A stretch of DNA of 64,000 bases from Eggerthella timonensis. Its GTDB lineage: Bacteria; Actinomycetota; Coriobacteriia; Coriobacteriales; Eggerthellaceae. Each line of letters starts with the position of its first letter. Position 1 is the stretch's first letter. The position numbers and the translations under genes were made by a program. The stretch lies in assembly GCF_900184265.1 (NCBI RefSeq), contig NZ_FXXA01000002.1, positions 2,156,539-2,220,538 of the forward strand, in the 5' to 3' direction. A model generated the notes under the pieces. It was not told the DNA's origin. It searched no databases and saw nothing but the letters and a program-made list of their open reading frames with translations. Below are positions 8,923-17,629 of this stretch, in pieces.

Positions 8923-9600
8923 ATGATTTCGATACCCTACCTTATATGCTCCATCCTAAGCTTCGTCCCCGCCATCGTGTGCCACGAGGCCTGCCACGGC
9001 TTCGCCGCCTACAAGCTGGGCGATCCCACGGCCAAGCGCGCGGGGCGGCTGTCGTTCAACCCGCTCAAGCACATCGACCCCTTCGGCACGGTGATCATGC
9101 CGCTTCTGCTCATGGCGATGAACATGCCCGTGTTCGGTTACGCGAAGCCCGTGCCGTACAACCCCGCCTATTTTAAGGACCCGCGCAAGGGCGACCTCAT
9201 CGTGGGGCTGGCGGGCCCGGCGGCCAACCTCGTGCTGGCCGTCCTGGGAGCGGCGGTGTACACGGTCATCATGCTCGTGCTGCCCGTGAACCAGCTCGCG
9301 CAGAACGAGATCTTCTACTACTTCCTCACCTTGTTCCTGCCCATGTTCTCGCTCATCAACCTGTACCTCATGTTCTTCAACCTGCTGCCCATCCCGCCGC
9401 TCGACGGCTCGTCCATCTTCGCCTTCTTCCTGCCGGCGAAGTACCTGCCGCAGTACTACAAGGTGCAGCGCTACGCGATGCCGGTGTTCCTCATCGTGGT
9501 GCTGCTCGTGCCGTACGTGCTGCATTTCAACCCCATTGGCATCTACCTCGACGCGACGGCCGGCAACGTGTTCGACCTGCTGTTCTCCTTCAGCGGGTAG
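8923..9600 (+). CDS. Site-2 protease-like M50 family intramembrane metallopeptidase
   Basis: This 225-residue membrane protein starts MISIPYLICS. The zinc motif HEACH (residues 21-25, HExxH) sits in the first membrane segment and the third ligand is the Asp in NLLPIPPLDG, exactly the two motifs of the M50 family. Four to five hydrophobic segments are visible and no PDZ or CBS domain is attached, so it is the minimal FTSS-type rhomboid-sized form often placed beside scpAB. The ATG at 8923 is the first in-frame start that fits; the open frame extends far upstream through the palindrome but shows no family similarity. It stops 12 bases before scpA, suggesting a protease-scpA-scpB unit. Confidence 0.9.
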   Translation: MISIPYLICSILSFVPAIVCHEACHGFAAYKLGDPTAKRAGRLSFNPLKHIDPFGTVIMPLLLMAMNMPVFGYAKPVPYNPAYFKDPRKGDLIVGLAGPAANLVLAVLGAAVYTVIMLVLPVNQLAQNEIFYYFLTLFLPMFSLINLYLMFFNLLPIPPLDGSSIFAFFLPAKYLPQYYKVQRYAMPVFLIVVLLVPYVLHFNPIGIYLDATAGNVFDLLFSFSG

Positions 9601-9612
9601 CGGGGCCGAGGC

Positions 9613-10404
9613 GTGTCGTACAAGGTTCGCATAGACAGCTTCGAGGGGCCGTTCGATCTGCTGCTGTACCTGGTCAGCCGTCAGAAGGTGGACATCGGGG
9701 CCATCTCCATCACGCAGATCGCCGACCAGTACCTCGCCGAGGTGTCGCGCATGGACAACCTCGACCTCGATGTGGCGAGCGATTTTCTGCTGGTGGCGTC
9801 CACGCTGCTCGAGATCAAGGCCGAGAGCCTGCTGCCGCGCGAGCGCGACGCGGTTGAGGACGAGTTCGACGAGCTCGCGCCGAGCGAGGCGCGCGACATC
9901 CTCGTGGAGCGCCTGCTGGCGTACAAGCAGTACAAGAACGCCGCCAGCGCGCTGCACATGCGCTTCGTGTCGGAGGGCCGCATGCATCCGCGCCCGTTCG
10001 GGCCCGACGCGTGCTTCCTCAACCTCATGCCCGACTACCTCAAGGACGTCACGCTCGACGGCTTGGCGCTGCTGGCCGCGCGCGCCTTCGCGCGGCGCGA
10101 CGTGTTCCTGCTGGAGTCGGAGCACATCGCCGCGAAGCCCATCCCCGTGGAAGTGCACGTGCGCGCCATCCATCAGCGCATCCAGAACAAGAAGACGCTG
10201 CGCTTCAGCGAGCTCGTGGACGAGCGCACACCCGTGCCGGTGGTGGTGGTGACGTTCCTCGCCGTGCTCGAGCTGTACAAGCGCGCCATGGTGAAGATCG
10301 AGCAGGACGAGCTGTTCGGCGACATCGACATACGCTACATCGAAGGGTCGGGCGAGCTCGTGCTCACGGGCGACGACGCGCTCACCTCGGTAGGGGAGGA
10401 TTAG
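9613..10404 (+). CDS. scpA: Segregation and condensation protein A
   Basis: This 263-residue kleisin bridges the SMC heads in bacterial condensin. The N-terminal FEGPFDLLLYLVSRQKVDI is the ScpA signature that binds the SMC neck; the acidic middle and the C-terminal winged helix (PVVVVTFLAVLELYKR...) that binds the other head are present. It starts with GTG at 9613, a few bases after GGGGCCGAGG. It is followed four bases later by scpB; the smc partner is about 40 kb away in this window. Confidence 0.95.
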   Translation: MSYKVRIDSFEGPFDLLLYLVSRQKVDIGAISITQIADQYLAEVSRMDNLDLDVASDFLLVASTLLEIKAESLLPRERDAVEDEFDELAPSEARDILVERLLAYKQYKNAASALHMRFVSEGRMHPRPFGPDACFLNLMPDYLKDVTLDGLALLAARAFARRDVFLLESEHIAAKPIPVEVHVRAIHQRIQNKKTLRFSELVDERTPVPVVVVTFLAVLELYKRAMVKIEQDELFGDIDIRYIEGSGELVLTGDDALTSVGED

Positions 10405-10408
10405 GCCC

Positions 10409-11215
10409 ATGTTCCAAGGCTTGCAGGAAAACCAGCTCAAAGGGGCTATCGAGGCCATGCTGTTCGTCACGGACGAACCGGTGGGCACCATCGCGCTGGC
10501 CGATATGCTGGAGGTGGAGCCGGCCGAGGCGGAGCGCGCGCTCGTGGAGCTGCGCGACCAGCTGGAAGGCGAGAACCGCGGGATCCAGCTGCGCGAGGTG
10601 GCCGGCGGCTGGCGGCTGTACACGCATCCTGCCTACCACGAGCTCATCGAGCGCTACGTGCTGTCGTGGGACACGCGCAAGCTGTCGCAGGCGGCCATGG
10701 AGACGCTCGCCATCGTGGCGTACCTGCAGCCGGTGACGCGCTCGGGCGTGGCGTCGGTGCGCGGCGTGAACTCGGACAGCTCCATCAACTCGCTCGTGGA
10801 GAAGGGCCTCGTGCGCGAGGCGGGCGTGGCCGACGCGCCCGGCAACCCCACGCTCTACGCCACCACGCGCGCGTTCCTCGAGAAGTTCGGCCTGCGCTCG
10901 ACTGCCGACCTGCCCGACCTCGATCAGTTCGCGCCCGACGACGACACGCGCGCGTTCATCCGCGAGCGCCTGAGCGCCACACGCGACGAGGTGTTCGTCG
11001 CCGAGGACGCTCGGCTCGACGCCGAGCCGGCCGACGTGCTCGACGGCGTGCAATTCGAGCTGGACGACGAGGCGGTGGTCGTTGCGGACAGCCCGCGCGA
11101 GGAAGCCGCTTCCGATGCGGCCCAGCAGATGCTCGCCGAGGCCATGGCCAGCGGCTTCGGCCTCGTGGAGAAGATCGACTTCGACAAGCTGACCTTCGAG
11201 ACGGACGATGAGTAG
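10409..11215 (+). CDS. scpB: Segregation and condensation protein B
   Basis: A 268-residue protein with the two winged-helix domains of ScpB (LKGAIEAMLFVTDEPV at the start, AMETLAIVAYLQPVTRSGVASVRGV in the second). It binds ScpA as a dimer in the SMC complex. The usual length is 180-200 residues. Here an acidic tail of roughly 80 residues (ending EKIDFDKLTFETDDE) follows the second domain, as in several actinobacterial relatives. It is translated directly after scpA with a four-base gap and is closed by a very long hairpin with a T run. Confidence 0.94.
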   Translation: MFQGLQENQLKGAIEAMLFVTDEPVGTIALADMLEVEPAEAERALVELRDQLEGENRGIQLREVAGGWRLYTHPAYHELIERYVLSWDTRKLSQAAMETLAIVAYLQPVTRSGVASVRGVNSDSSINSLVEKGLVREAGVADAPGNPTLYATTRAFLEKFGLRSTADLPDLDQFAPDDDTRAFIRERLSATRDEVFVAEDARLDAEPADVLDGVQFELDDEAVVVADSPREEAASDAAQQMLAEAMASGFGLVEKIDFDKLTFETDDE

Positions 11216-11223
11216 GCTTTCCG

Positions 11224-11331
11224 CGCTCGACGCGGGCATTGGCGGTGCCCAGTCGCTCAAACAGTCCTCGCTTCGCTGCGGAACTCGCTTGGTGGGCGCC
11301 GCCAATGCCCGCGTCGAGCGTTGCGTTTTTT
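11224..11331 (+). terminator. Very long terminator-like inverted repeat between scpB and rluB
   Basis: Arms 11224-11251 and 11293-11320 form a 28-bp stem with a single T-G wobble; the outer 22 bp are perfect. The 41-base loop carries another imperfect hairpin, and seven T begin at 11325. The T run and position after scpB make a terminator likely, but the stem is about three times longer than needed. Confidence 0.75.
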
Positions 11332-11377
11332 TCGCCGTCGTCTCGAACGACGGGGTTCCGAAGATCGAAGGTGCGCT

Positions 11378-12244
11378 GTGAGCGACCTGCGAGGACAATC
11401 CGATTCTGAGAACCGTATCGTGCCCATGCGGCTGCAGAAGTTCCTCGCGCGGGCGGGGGCTGCCAGCCGGCGGGGTTCGGAGAACCTCATGACGGCGGGG
11501 CGCGTGACGGTGAACGGCGAGGTGGTCACCGAGCTGGGGAGCAAGGTGGATCCGCTCGTCGACGAGGTGGCTGTGGACGGCGCGGTCGTGCGCCTGGCGG
11601 ACGGCCCCGTCACCATCGTGCTGCACAAGCCGGCCGGCTTCGTCACCACCATGTCCGACCCGCAGGGGCGGCCCACGGTGGCCGAGCTCGTGCCCACCGA
11701 GCGCTACCCGGGGCTGTTCCCCATCGGGAGGCTCGATTTCGACACCACCGGCCTGTTGTTGTTCTCCTCCGACGGCGAGCTGGGCAACGGCCTGCTCCAT
11801 CCCAAGCACCACGTGACGAAGCGCTACCTGGCCTGCGTCGAGGGCGTGCCGACCGAGCGCGAGCTGGCGCGGCTGCGCCGCGGCATCGAGCTGGACGACG
11901 GCCCGGCCCAGCCCGCCGACGTGCGGCTGGTGGCGGGAGGCGCCGCGCGCGCAGCGGAGCGTCTGCTGGAGATCCCCGCCGCCGTGCCGCCGCGCTCGTC
12001 GAGGCAGTACGCCGCCGTGTGCGAGGGGCGCGCGTCGCAGCGCTCCATCGTGCGCGTGGGCATCCGCGAGGGCCGCAAGCGCCAGGTGAAACGCATGCTG
12101 GCCGCCATCGGCCACCCGGTCCTGGCCCTGCATCGCGACTCCTTCGGCCCGCTCGAGCTGGGAGGCCTGCCGCGCGGCGCGTGGCGCGCCCTCGACGCCG
12201 ACGAGGTCGCAGCGCTCCATACCGCTATCGGACGCACCGAATAA
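11378..12244 (+). CDS. Pseudouridine synthase, RsuA/RluB family
   Basis: About 288 residues from a GTG start (with GAAGG six bases upstream), or 272 from the ATG at 11426, where the S4-like RNA-binding domain MRLQKFLARAGAASRR begins. The catalytic motif GRLDFDTTGLLL contains the nucleophilic Asp, and the closing RKRQVKRMLAAIGHPVLALHR is typical. It isomerises uridine in ribosomal RNA; the RluB (23S) role is most likely in a Gram-positive setting but RsuA cannot be excluded. Position directly after scpAB is common in Gram-positives. Confidence 0.9.
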   Translation: MSDLRGQSDSENRIVPMRLQKFLARAGAASRRGSENLMTAGRVTVNGEVVTELGSKVDPLVDEVAVDGAVVRLADGPVTIVLHKPAGFVTTMSDPQGRPTVAELVPTERYPGLFPIGRLDFDTTGLLLFSSDGELGNGLLHPKHHVTKRYLACVEGVPTERELARLRRGIELDDGPAQPADVRLVAGGAARAAERLLEIPAAVPPRSSRQYAAVCEGRASQRSIVRVGIREGRKRQVKRMLAAIGHPVLALHRDSFGPLELGGLPRGAWRALDADEVAALHTAIGRTE

Positions 12245-12253
12245 TGCTAGAAT
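12244..12253 (+). promoter_or_regulatory. Extended -10 promoter of the tyrA-ispH operon
   Basis: ATGCTAGAAT has the TGn extension before TAGAAT and starts at the last base of the rluB stop codon. The identical 10-mer precedes the coiled-coil gene at 37946-37955. No clear -35 is needed with an extended -10. Confidence 0.45.
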
Positions 12254-12330
12254 GAACGTCGCAGGGGCCCGCGCGGCGGGCGTCTGCCGACGATGGAATG
12301 AACCCCTCGCAAGAAAGGTGCTCCCGTTTC

Positions 12331-13503
12331 ATGGCACACCAGCAAGCAGAGCAAGCTGATCAGGCGTTTCACCGCATAGTGGTCGTCGGCTTCGGCCTCG
12401 TGGGCGCGTCGTTCGCCGCCGCCGTGCGCGCAGCCCATCCCGACACGCAGGTGCTGGCCGTCGACGTCGACGAGCGCACGCTGGCCGCGGCCCTCGACCG
12501 CGGCTGGGCGAGCGCCGCCGCGCTGCCCGACGATCCCGCCTTCGAGCGCTTCGTGTGCGACGGCTGCGACCTCGTGGTGCTCGCCACGCCTGTGGGCGCG
12601 GTCGGGCGGTACTTCGAGGACCTCGCCCGGTGGGACTACCGCGGCATCGTCACCGACACCGCCTCGACGAAGGCGCGCATCACGGCGCTCGCCGCCTCGC
12701 TTCTGCCGCATCCCGAGAACTACGTTCCCGGCCACCCCATGGCCGGCTCGGAGAAGAACGGCCTCGAAGGCGCGCGAGGCGACCTGTTCCAGGGCGCCCA
12801 TTGGATTCTCTGCCCCGACGCCGACACGCCCGCCGAGCACTTCCCGCGCCTGCACGAGCTGGTCACGTCCATCGGCGCGCGCGTCATCGCGCTGCCGCGC
12901 GAGGACCACGACGAGGCGGTGGCCGTGGTCAGCCACGTGCCGCACATCATGGCCTCCTCGCTCGTGCAGCTGGCCAGCCGCCACGCCGACGACCAGCAGG
13001 CCCTCATGCGCCTCGCCGCCGGCGGCTTCAAGGATTCCACGCGCATCGCGGCCGGCTCGCCCGAGCTGTGGTGCGGCATCGCCTTCGACAACAAGGACGC
13101 GCTGGCCGACGGGCTTGACGAGATCCGCGAGATCATCGGCTCGTTCGCCGACGCGCTGGCCGCGGGCGACCGCACGGCGCTCACCGCGCTGCTGGCGCAG
13201 GCCGCCGCCGCGCGCCGCGCGCTGCCGGCCGCCTGGGTCCCCTCGACGGAGCGCCTGCTGGAGGTGCGCATCCCGATGGAGGACCGCCCGGGCGTGGTGG
13301 CCGAGGTGACCACCGTCACCAGCTCGGTGGGCTGCAACATCCAGTCCATCGAGATCGACCACGTCACCGAGGACAGCGCCGTGCTCAGCCTCGTGCTGAC
13401 GGACGAGGGCGATATCGGGCAGCTGTCCGCCCAGCTCATCAACGCGGGATTCTCAGTTTCGTTCAGCCCCCTGACGGCAAAGGAGCACACCCATGTCGCA
13501 TGA
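12331..13503 (+). CDS. tyrA: Prephenate dehydrogenase with C-terminal ACT domain
   Basis: This 390-residue enzyme oxidises prephenate to 4-hydroxyphenylpyruvate in tyrosine synthesis. The N-terminal Rossmann motif is GFGLVGAS; the catalytic His is in PGHPMAGSEKNG, and SHVPHIMASSL is another family motif. The last about 75 residues (EVRIPMEDRPGVVAEVTTV...) form an ACT domain, which in Gram-positive TyrA senses tyrosine. The start at 12331 is chosen because AGAAAGGTG precedes it; an upstream in-frame ATG at 12298 is less likely. It overlaps aroA by 11 bases and heads a five-gene operon. Confidence 0.95.
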   Translation: MAHQQAEQADQAFHRIVVVGFGLVGASFAAAVRAAHPDTQVLAVDVDERTLAAALDRGWASAAALPDDPAFERFVCDGCDLVVLATPVGAVGRYFEDLARWDYRGIVTDTASTKARITALAASLLPHPENYVPGHPMAGSEKNGLEGARGDLFQGAHWILCPDADTPAEHFPRLHELVTSIGARVIALPREDHDEAVAVVSHVPHIMASSLVQLASRHADDQQALMRLAAGGFKDSTRIAAGSPELWCGIAFDNKDALADGLDEIREIIGSFADALAAGDRTALTALLAQAAAARRALPAAWVPSTERLLEVRIPMEDRPGVVAEVTTVTSSVGCNIQSIEIDHVTEDSAVLSLVLTDEGDIGQLSAQLINAGFSVSFSPLTAKEHTHVA

Positions 13504-14821
13504 AGCAAACGCCACCGTCGTCAACCCGCTGCCGGCGCCCCTGCGCGGCTCGGCGTCGGTTCCGGGCGACAAGTCCATCTCGCACCGCGCCGTGCTGTTC
13601 GCGGCCATGGCCGAGGGCACCTCGCGCCTTTCGGGCGTGCTCGACTCCGAGGACGTGCGCTCGTCCATCAAGGCCGTCAGCCAGCTGGGCGCGCAGGTGT
13701 CGCTCGAGAAGCAGCCCGATGGCAGCCTCGCCGGCGGCATTACAGGGTGGGGCGCGTCCGGCCCCGTGCAGCCCGACGGGCCCATCGACTGCGGCAACTC
13801 CGGTACCACGGTGCGCCTGCTCATGGGCGTGCTCGCCCCATGGAACGTGCGGGTGGAGCTCACGGGCGACGAGTCGCTGCAGCGCCGCCCCATGCGCCGC
13901 ATCACCGCGCCGCTCATGAAGATGGGCGCTCGCTTCGAGCCCGAGGGGCGCGAGACGCTGCCGCTCACCGTGTGCGGCTCGTCGGGCCTGCGCGCCATCA
14001 CCTACGACGCCCCGATGGCGTCGGCCCAGCTCAAAACCGCAGTGCTGCTGGCGGGCGTGTACGCTCGCGGCACCACCACCTTGAACGAGCCCGCTCCCTC
14101 GCGCAACCACACGGAGCTCATGCTGCCCGAGTTCGGCGTGACCACCACGGCCGCCGACCGCACGGCCAGCGTGACGGGGCCGGCGCAGCTCGCGGCCTGC
14201 GAGGTGCAGGTGCCGGGCGATCCGTCCTCGGCGGCCTTCCTCGTGTGCGCGGCCGTGCTCAAGCCCGGCAGCTCCATCCAGGTGGAGAACGTCAGCCTGA
14301 ACACCGCGCGCATCGGGTTCACGCGCACGCTCGAGCGCATGGGCGCCGATATCAGCGTGCGCCATGCGGGCGCGGCGGGCAAGGAGCCCTACGGCGTCAT
14401 CTCGGCGTGCTATACGCCCGCGCTCCACGGCTGCGAGGTTCCGGCCGACAAGATCGCCACCCTCGTCGACGAGGTTCCCGTGTTGGCGCTCGTGGCGGCC
14501 CATGCGCGCGGCGTCACCGTGTTCCGCGAGGTCGGCGAATTGCGCGTCAAGGAAACCGACCGTCTGGCCGCCATCGTGGAAGGGCTCGAGACTCTCGGCG
14601 TCGATGCGTGGATCGACGGAAACGACCTGTTCGTGGAGGGCCAGCCGGGCCTGCAGGCGCCCGCAGGCGCCGCGTTCGACTCGAAGAACGACCATCGCCT
14701 CGCCATGACGTGGGCGCTCGCCGGGCTGTGCGGCAACGCGCCCGTCGAAGTGGACAATTTCGACTCCGTTAAAATCAGCTATCCCCAGTTCCTCACCGAT
14801 ATCGAAAGGTTGGCACGATGA
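13493..14821 (+). CDS. aroA: 3-phosphoshikimate 1-carboxyvinyltransferase (EPSP synthase)
   Basis: This 442-residue enzyme joins phosphoenolpyruvate to shikimate-3-phosphate. PGDKSISHR (with K27) and GNSGTTVRLL are the two classical motifs; the C-terminal FDSKNDHRLAMTWAL is also diagnostic. The alanine/glycine balance around the second motif does not let me assign glyphosate class reliably. It overlaps tyrA by 11 bases at the start and cmk by ATGA at the end, so translation is coupled. Confidence 0.96.
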   Translation: MSHEANATVVNPLPAPLRGSASVPGDKSISHRAVLFAAMAEGTSRLSGVLDSEDVRSSIKAVSQLGAQVSLEKQPDGSLAGGITGWGASGPVQPDGPIDCGNSGTTVRLLMGVLAPWNVRVELTGDESLQRRPMRRITAPLMKMGARFEPEGRETLPLTVCGSSGLRAITYDAPMASAQLKTAVLLAGVYARGTTTLNEPAPSRNHTELMLPEFGVTTTAADRTASVTGPAQLAACEVQVPGDPSSAAFLVCAAVLKPGSSIQVENVSLNTARIGFTRTLERMGADISVRHAGAAGKEPYGVISACYTPALHGCEVPADKIATLVDEVPVLALVAAHARGVTVFREVGELRVKETDRLAAIVEGLETLGVDAWIDGNDLFVEGQPGLQAPAGAAFDSKNDHRLAMTWALAGLCGNAPVEVDNFDSVKISYPQFLTDIERLAR

Positions 14822-15495
14822 TCATTGCCATCGACGGCCCCAGCGGGGCCGGCAAGTCGACGGTTGCGAAGGCCGTCGCCCGCGAGCTCGACTTCTCCTG
14901 CCTCGACACGGGCGCGATGTACCGCGCCGTCGCATGGCGTGCGCTCGAAGACGGCGTCCCCTTCGACGACGACGAGGCGCTCGACCGCCTCGCGCGCTCC
15001 TACGACATCGCCTTCGGCCATGTTGCAGGCGATCCGGTTCCGCGTCGCGTGTCCATCGGCGGCGTCGACGTGACCGACGCCATCCGCACGGCCGAGATCG
15101 ACCGCGCCGTGAGCCCCGTGTCCGCCGCCCCTTCCGTGCGCGCCGCGCTCGTGGAACAGCAGCAGCGCATCGGGCGCGCGGGCGACTACGTGGTGGAAGG
15201 CCGCGACATCGGCACCACCGTGTTCCCCGAGGCTCCGGTGAAGGTGTTCCTCACCGCGTCGGCCGAGGAGCGCGCGCATCGCCGCGTGCGCCAGAACGTC
15301 GACCGCGGCGTGGGCTCCGTCGACTACGACGAGGTGCTCACCGACATCCGCCGCCGAGACGACCAGGACTCCTCGCGCGCCACCTCGCCGCTGCGCCCGG
15401 CCGACGACGCCGTGCGCATCGACTCCACCGGCCGCTACATCGAAGAGGTCATCGAGGAGATCTGCGCGCTCGCCCGCGAGAAGGGCGCGCGATGA
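14818..15495 (+). CDS. cmk: Cytidylate kinase
   Basis: This 225-residue P-loop kinase phosphorylates CMP/dCMP. Walker A is GPSGAGKS (7-14); the CMP-binding segment LDTGAMYRAVAW and the DGRDIGTTVFP-type motif (VVEGRDIGTTVFPEA) are intact, as are the lid arginines (RDDQDSSRATSPL). The neighbours aroA and, in many Firmicutes, plsC, ispH and der make this a conserved cluster; der is 5 kb further down here. Both ends overlap neighbours by four bases (ATGA). Confidence 0.96.
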   Translation: MIIAIDGPSGAGKSTVAKAVARELDFSCLDTGAMYRAVAWRALEDGVPFDDDEALDRLARSYDIAFGHVAGDPVPRRVSIGGVDVTDAIRTAEIDRAVSPVSAAPSVRAALVEQQQRIGRAGDYVVEGRDIGTTVFPEAPVKVFLTASAEERAHRRVRQNVDRGVGSVDYDEVLTDIRRRDDQDSSRATSPLRPADDAVRIDSTGRYIEEVIEEICALAREKGAR

Positions 15496-16397
15496 GCCTG
15501 CTGCTTCCCTATGAGAAGATGTGGGACATGCCGCTGGGCGGCACGTCCGACGAAAAGCAGGTGCCGCACTGGGCCGGCAACCTCATCTGGGGCTTCTTGG
15601 CCTTCGTCTTCAAGATCTGCTTCCGTTACCGCGTCGACCATCGGAAAAGCCTGCGCGGCTTCAAGGACAAGACCGGCGTCGTGGTCATCGGCAACCACAC
15701 GTCGTTTCTCGACGTGGCGTTCATGTACCTGGCCGGGCGTCCCTCGCAGTGGGTGCGCTTCCTCGGCCGCGAGAACCTGTTCGGCAACGCGCACGGCCTC
15801 GTGGGCCAGGTGCTGTCGCGCGTGGGCGCGTTTCCCATCAAGCGCGACGCCGCCGACCGCACCGCCATCAAGCGCGCCACGCGCATGCTGAAGAACAACG
15901 AGATCGTGGGCATCATGCCCGAAGGGACCCGTCGCGGCAAGAGCGACCGCACGCCCGAGCTGCACTCGGGCGCCGCGTTCATCGCGAAGATGGGGCACGC
16001 GCCCATCTTGCCGATGACCGTGCGCAACGCCGAGCACGTGAAGCAGAAGGGCGAGCGCTTCCGCTTCCCGAAGATCACCATCGAGTACGGCGATCCCGTC
16101 CTCGTGGGAGACTTCGACTTCCTGCCGAAGGAGGACCGCCTCGACGGCTGCTCGTGGTACGCCATGCGCGAGTGCTTCGCGCTGTCGTTGAACGTGCCGC
16201 GCGAGGAAGTGGACATGGTCGCGCTGTTCCCCGGCGGCAAGGACTTCACCGCCGCGTTCGCCGAGCATCCCATCCCGCACCACACGACGGCCGAGGTCGT
16301 CGCCGGCATCGAGGCCAAGGCGGCCGCGAAGGCGGCGAAAGCGGCACAGCCCGCTTCCGCGCGCGAGGAGAAGCCGGTGGAGGAGGTGCGCGCATGA
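15492..16397 (+). CDS. plsC: 1-acyl-sn-glycerol-3-phosphate acyltransferase
   Basis: A 301-residue PlsC-type acyltransferase that makes phosphatidic acid from lysophosphatidic acid at the membrane. Motif I NHTSFLD (68-74, NHxxxxD) and motif III PEGTRR (143-148) are clear, and a hydrophobic stretch (30-45) anchors the N terminus. The C-terminal 50 residues are an Ala/Lys/Glu-rich extension with low complexity. It overlaps both cmk and ispH by ATGA. plsY, plsX and gpsA elsewhere in the window complete the route. Confidence 0.92.
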   Translation: MSLLLPYEKMWDMPLGGTSDEKQVPHWAGNLIWGFLAFVFKICFRYRVDHRKSLRGFKDKTGVVVIGNHTSFLDVAFMYLAGRPSQWVRFLGRENLFGNAHGLVGQVLSRVGAFPIKRDAADRTAIKRATRMLKNNEIVGIMPEGTRRGKSDRTPELHSGAAFIAKMGHAPILPMTVRNAEHVKQKGERFRFPKITIEYGDPVLVGDFDFLPKEDRLDGCSWYAMRECFALSLNVPREEVDMVALFPGGKDFTAAFAEHPIPHHTTAEVVAGIEAKAAAKAAKAAQPASAREEKPVEEVRA

Positions 16398-17230
16398 GGG
16401 TGGTGAAGGCCCGCTACGCCGGCGCCTGCTACGGCGTGCAGCGCGCGCTCGACCTGGCCGTCGAGGCGAGCGAGAGCGGCGAGGGCGCGTCCACGCTCGG
16501 CCCGCTCATCCACAACCCGCAGGTGGTGGCCGACCTCGCCGCGCGCGGCATCCGCGCGGTCGACGGCCCCGAGAACGTGGAGCGCGGCTCGGTCATCATC
16601 CGCAGCCACGGGGTGACGCCCGCCGTGCGCCGCGCGGTGGAGGAGCGCGCGCTGCCGCTCATCGACGCCACCTGCCCGCACGTCGCCCGCGCTCAGAAGG
16701 CCGCCGCCGACCTCGCGCGCCGCTGCGGCCGCGTCGTGGTGGTGGGGGAGGCGGGGCACCCCGAGGTGGAGGGCCTCGTGGCCCACGCCCGCGAGGCGGA
16801 CGGCGAGGTCGTGGTCGTCGCCGGCCCCGAGGACCTTCCCGGCACGCTCGAGGCTCCGGTGGGCATCGTCGTGCAGACGACGCAGACCCGCGAGGCGCTC
16901 GACGCCGTGGTGGCCGCGCTCGGCGAGCGCGGCATCGAGGCCGAGGTGAAGAACACCATCTGTTTCGCCACGCGCCAGCGCCAGGAATCGGCCGCGGCGC
17001 TCGCCGACGAAGTGGACGCCATCGTGGTCATCGGCGGCCGCAACTCCTCGAACACGACGCGTCTCGCCGACATCTGCGCCGCCGTCTGCCCGCGCACGCA
17101 TCACGTCGAAGCGCCCGACGAGCTCGATCCCGCCTGGTTCGCCGGCTGCGAGAGCGTGGGCGTCACCGCGGGAGCGAGCACGCCCGAAGACCAGATCGCC
17201 GCCATCGTGGAGCGCCTGGAGGCCCTGTGA
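16394..17230 (+). CDS. ispH: 4-hydroxy-3-methylbut-2-enyl diphosphate reductase
   Basis: A 278-residue iron-sulfur enzyme, last step of the MEP isoprenoid pathway. The three cluster cysteines are C12 (GACYGVQ), C94 (DATCPHV) and C190 (NTICFAT). The substrate-binding histidines H40 (IHNPQV), H72 (SHG) and H122 (GHPEVEG) are present. In many anaerobic Firmicutes this enzyme is fused to ribosomal protein S1; here it stands alone. It is the last gene of the tyrA-aroA-cmk-plsC-ispH operon. The next gene belongs to a toxin-antitoxin unit with a different base composition upstream. Confidence 0.95.
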   Translation: MRVVKARYAGACYGVQRALDLAVEASESGEGASTLGPLIHNPQVVADLAARGIRAVDGPENVERGSVIIRSHGVTPAVRRAVEERALPLIDATCPHVARAQKAAADLARRCGRVVVVGEAGHPEVEGLVAHAREADGEVVVVAGPEDLPGTLEAPVGIVVQTTQTREALDAVVAALGERGIEAEVKNTICFATRQRQESAAALADEVDAIVVIGGRNSSNTTRLADICAAVCPRTHHVEAPDELDPAWFAGCESVGVTAGASTPEDQIAAIVERLEAL

Positions 17231-17256
17231 GGGCGGACGTCTGGCGCTTCGCTCTA

Positions 17257-17285
17257 TTGAAAACTATAATGTAAAACATTATAAT
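17257..17285 (+). promoter_or_regulatory. hicAB promoter with embedded palindromic operator
   Basis: TTGAAA (17257-17262), a 17-bp spacer and a perfect TATAAT (17280-17285). Inside it lies the perfect palindrome TATAATGT-AAA-ACATTATA (17265-17283), which fills the spacer and overlaps the -10. Binding there would exclude RNA polymerase, as expected for autorepression by HicB. The island is very AT-rich in a GC-rich context. Confidence 0.78.
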
Positions 17286-17335
17286 AAACTCCGAGAATCG
17301 TGCAGGGATATGCGCATGGTCGTGCGTTAACGACA

Positions 17336-17355
17336 TGCCACTGGATATAGTGGCA
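17336..17355 (+). promoter_or_regulatory. Hairpin in the hicA leader
   Basis: TGCCACT (17336-17342) pairs with AGTGGCA (17349-17355), ending four bases before the hicA Shine-Dalgarno GGAGG. It could act on hicA translation or be a second operator. Confidence 0.4.
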
Positions 17356-17368
17356 ACTTGGAGGTACA

Positions 17369-17617
17369 ATGAACACCAAGGGCAAGCTCGTCGAACGATT
17401 CTTGTCGTTTCCATCGGATTTTCGCTATGCCGAATTGAAGCGATTGCTCGAATGCTGCGGCTATCGCGAGCGCGACAAGGGAAAGACGAGCGGAAGCCGA
17501 GTCGTGTTCGAGAAAGAAGGGCAACCGCCTATCTTGCTGCACAAGCCGCACCCTCCGCACAAACCCGTCAACCAGGGGCGTTTGAGGGAGATCGCGAAGC
17601 AGCTCGATCTTTGGTGA
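17369..17617 (+). CDS. hicA: HicA family toxin (mRNA interferase)
   Basis: This 82-residue protein has the small dsRBD-like fold of HicA toxins, ribosome-independent RNases that cut mRNA. SGSRVVFEKEG followed by LLHKPHPPHKP and then RLREIAKQL is the pattern of the longer HicA subclass; histidines H58, H61 and H64 are candidate catalytic residues. The ATG has TTGGAGGT six bases upstream. It is followed 12 bases later by a HicB-type antitoxin. The toxin comes first, the usual order for hicAB. The upstream AT-rich operator-promoter supports an active, self-regulated module. Confidence 0.88.
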   Translation: MNTKGKLVERFLSFPSDFRYAELKRLLECCGYRERDKGKTSGSRVVFEKEGQPPILLHKPHPPHKPVNQGRLREIAKQLDLW

Positions 17618-17629
17618 GAGGAGCCGACC

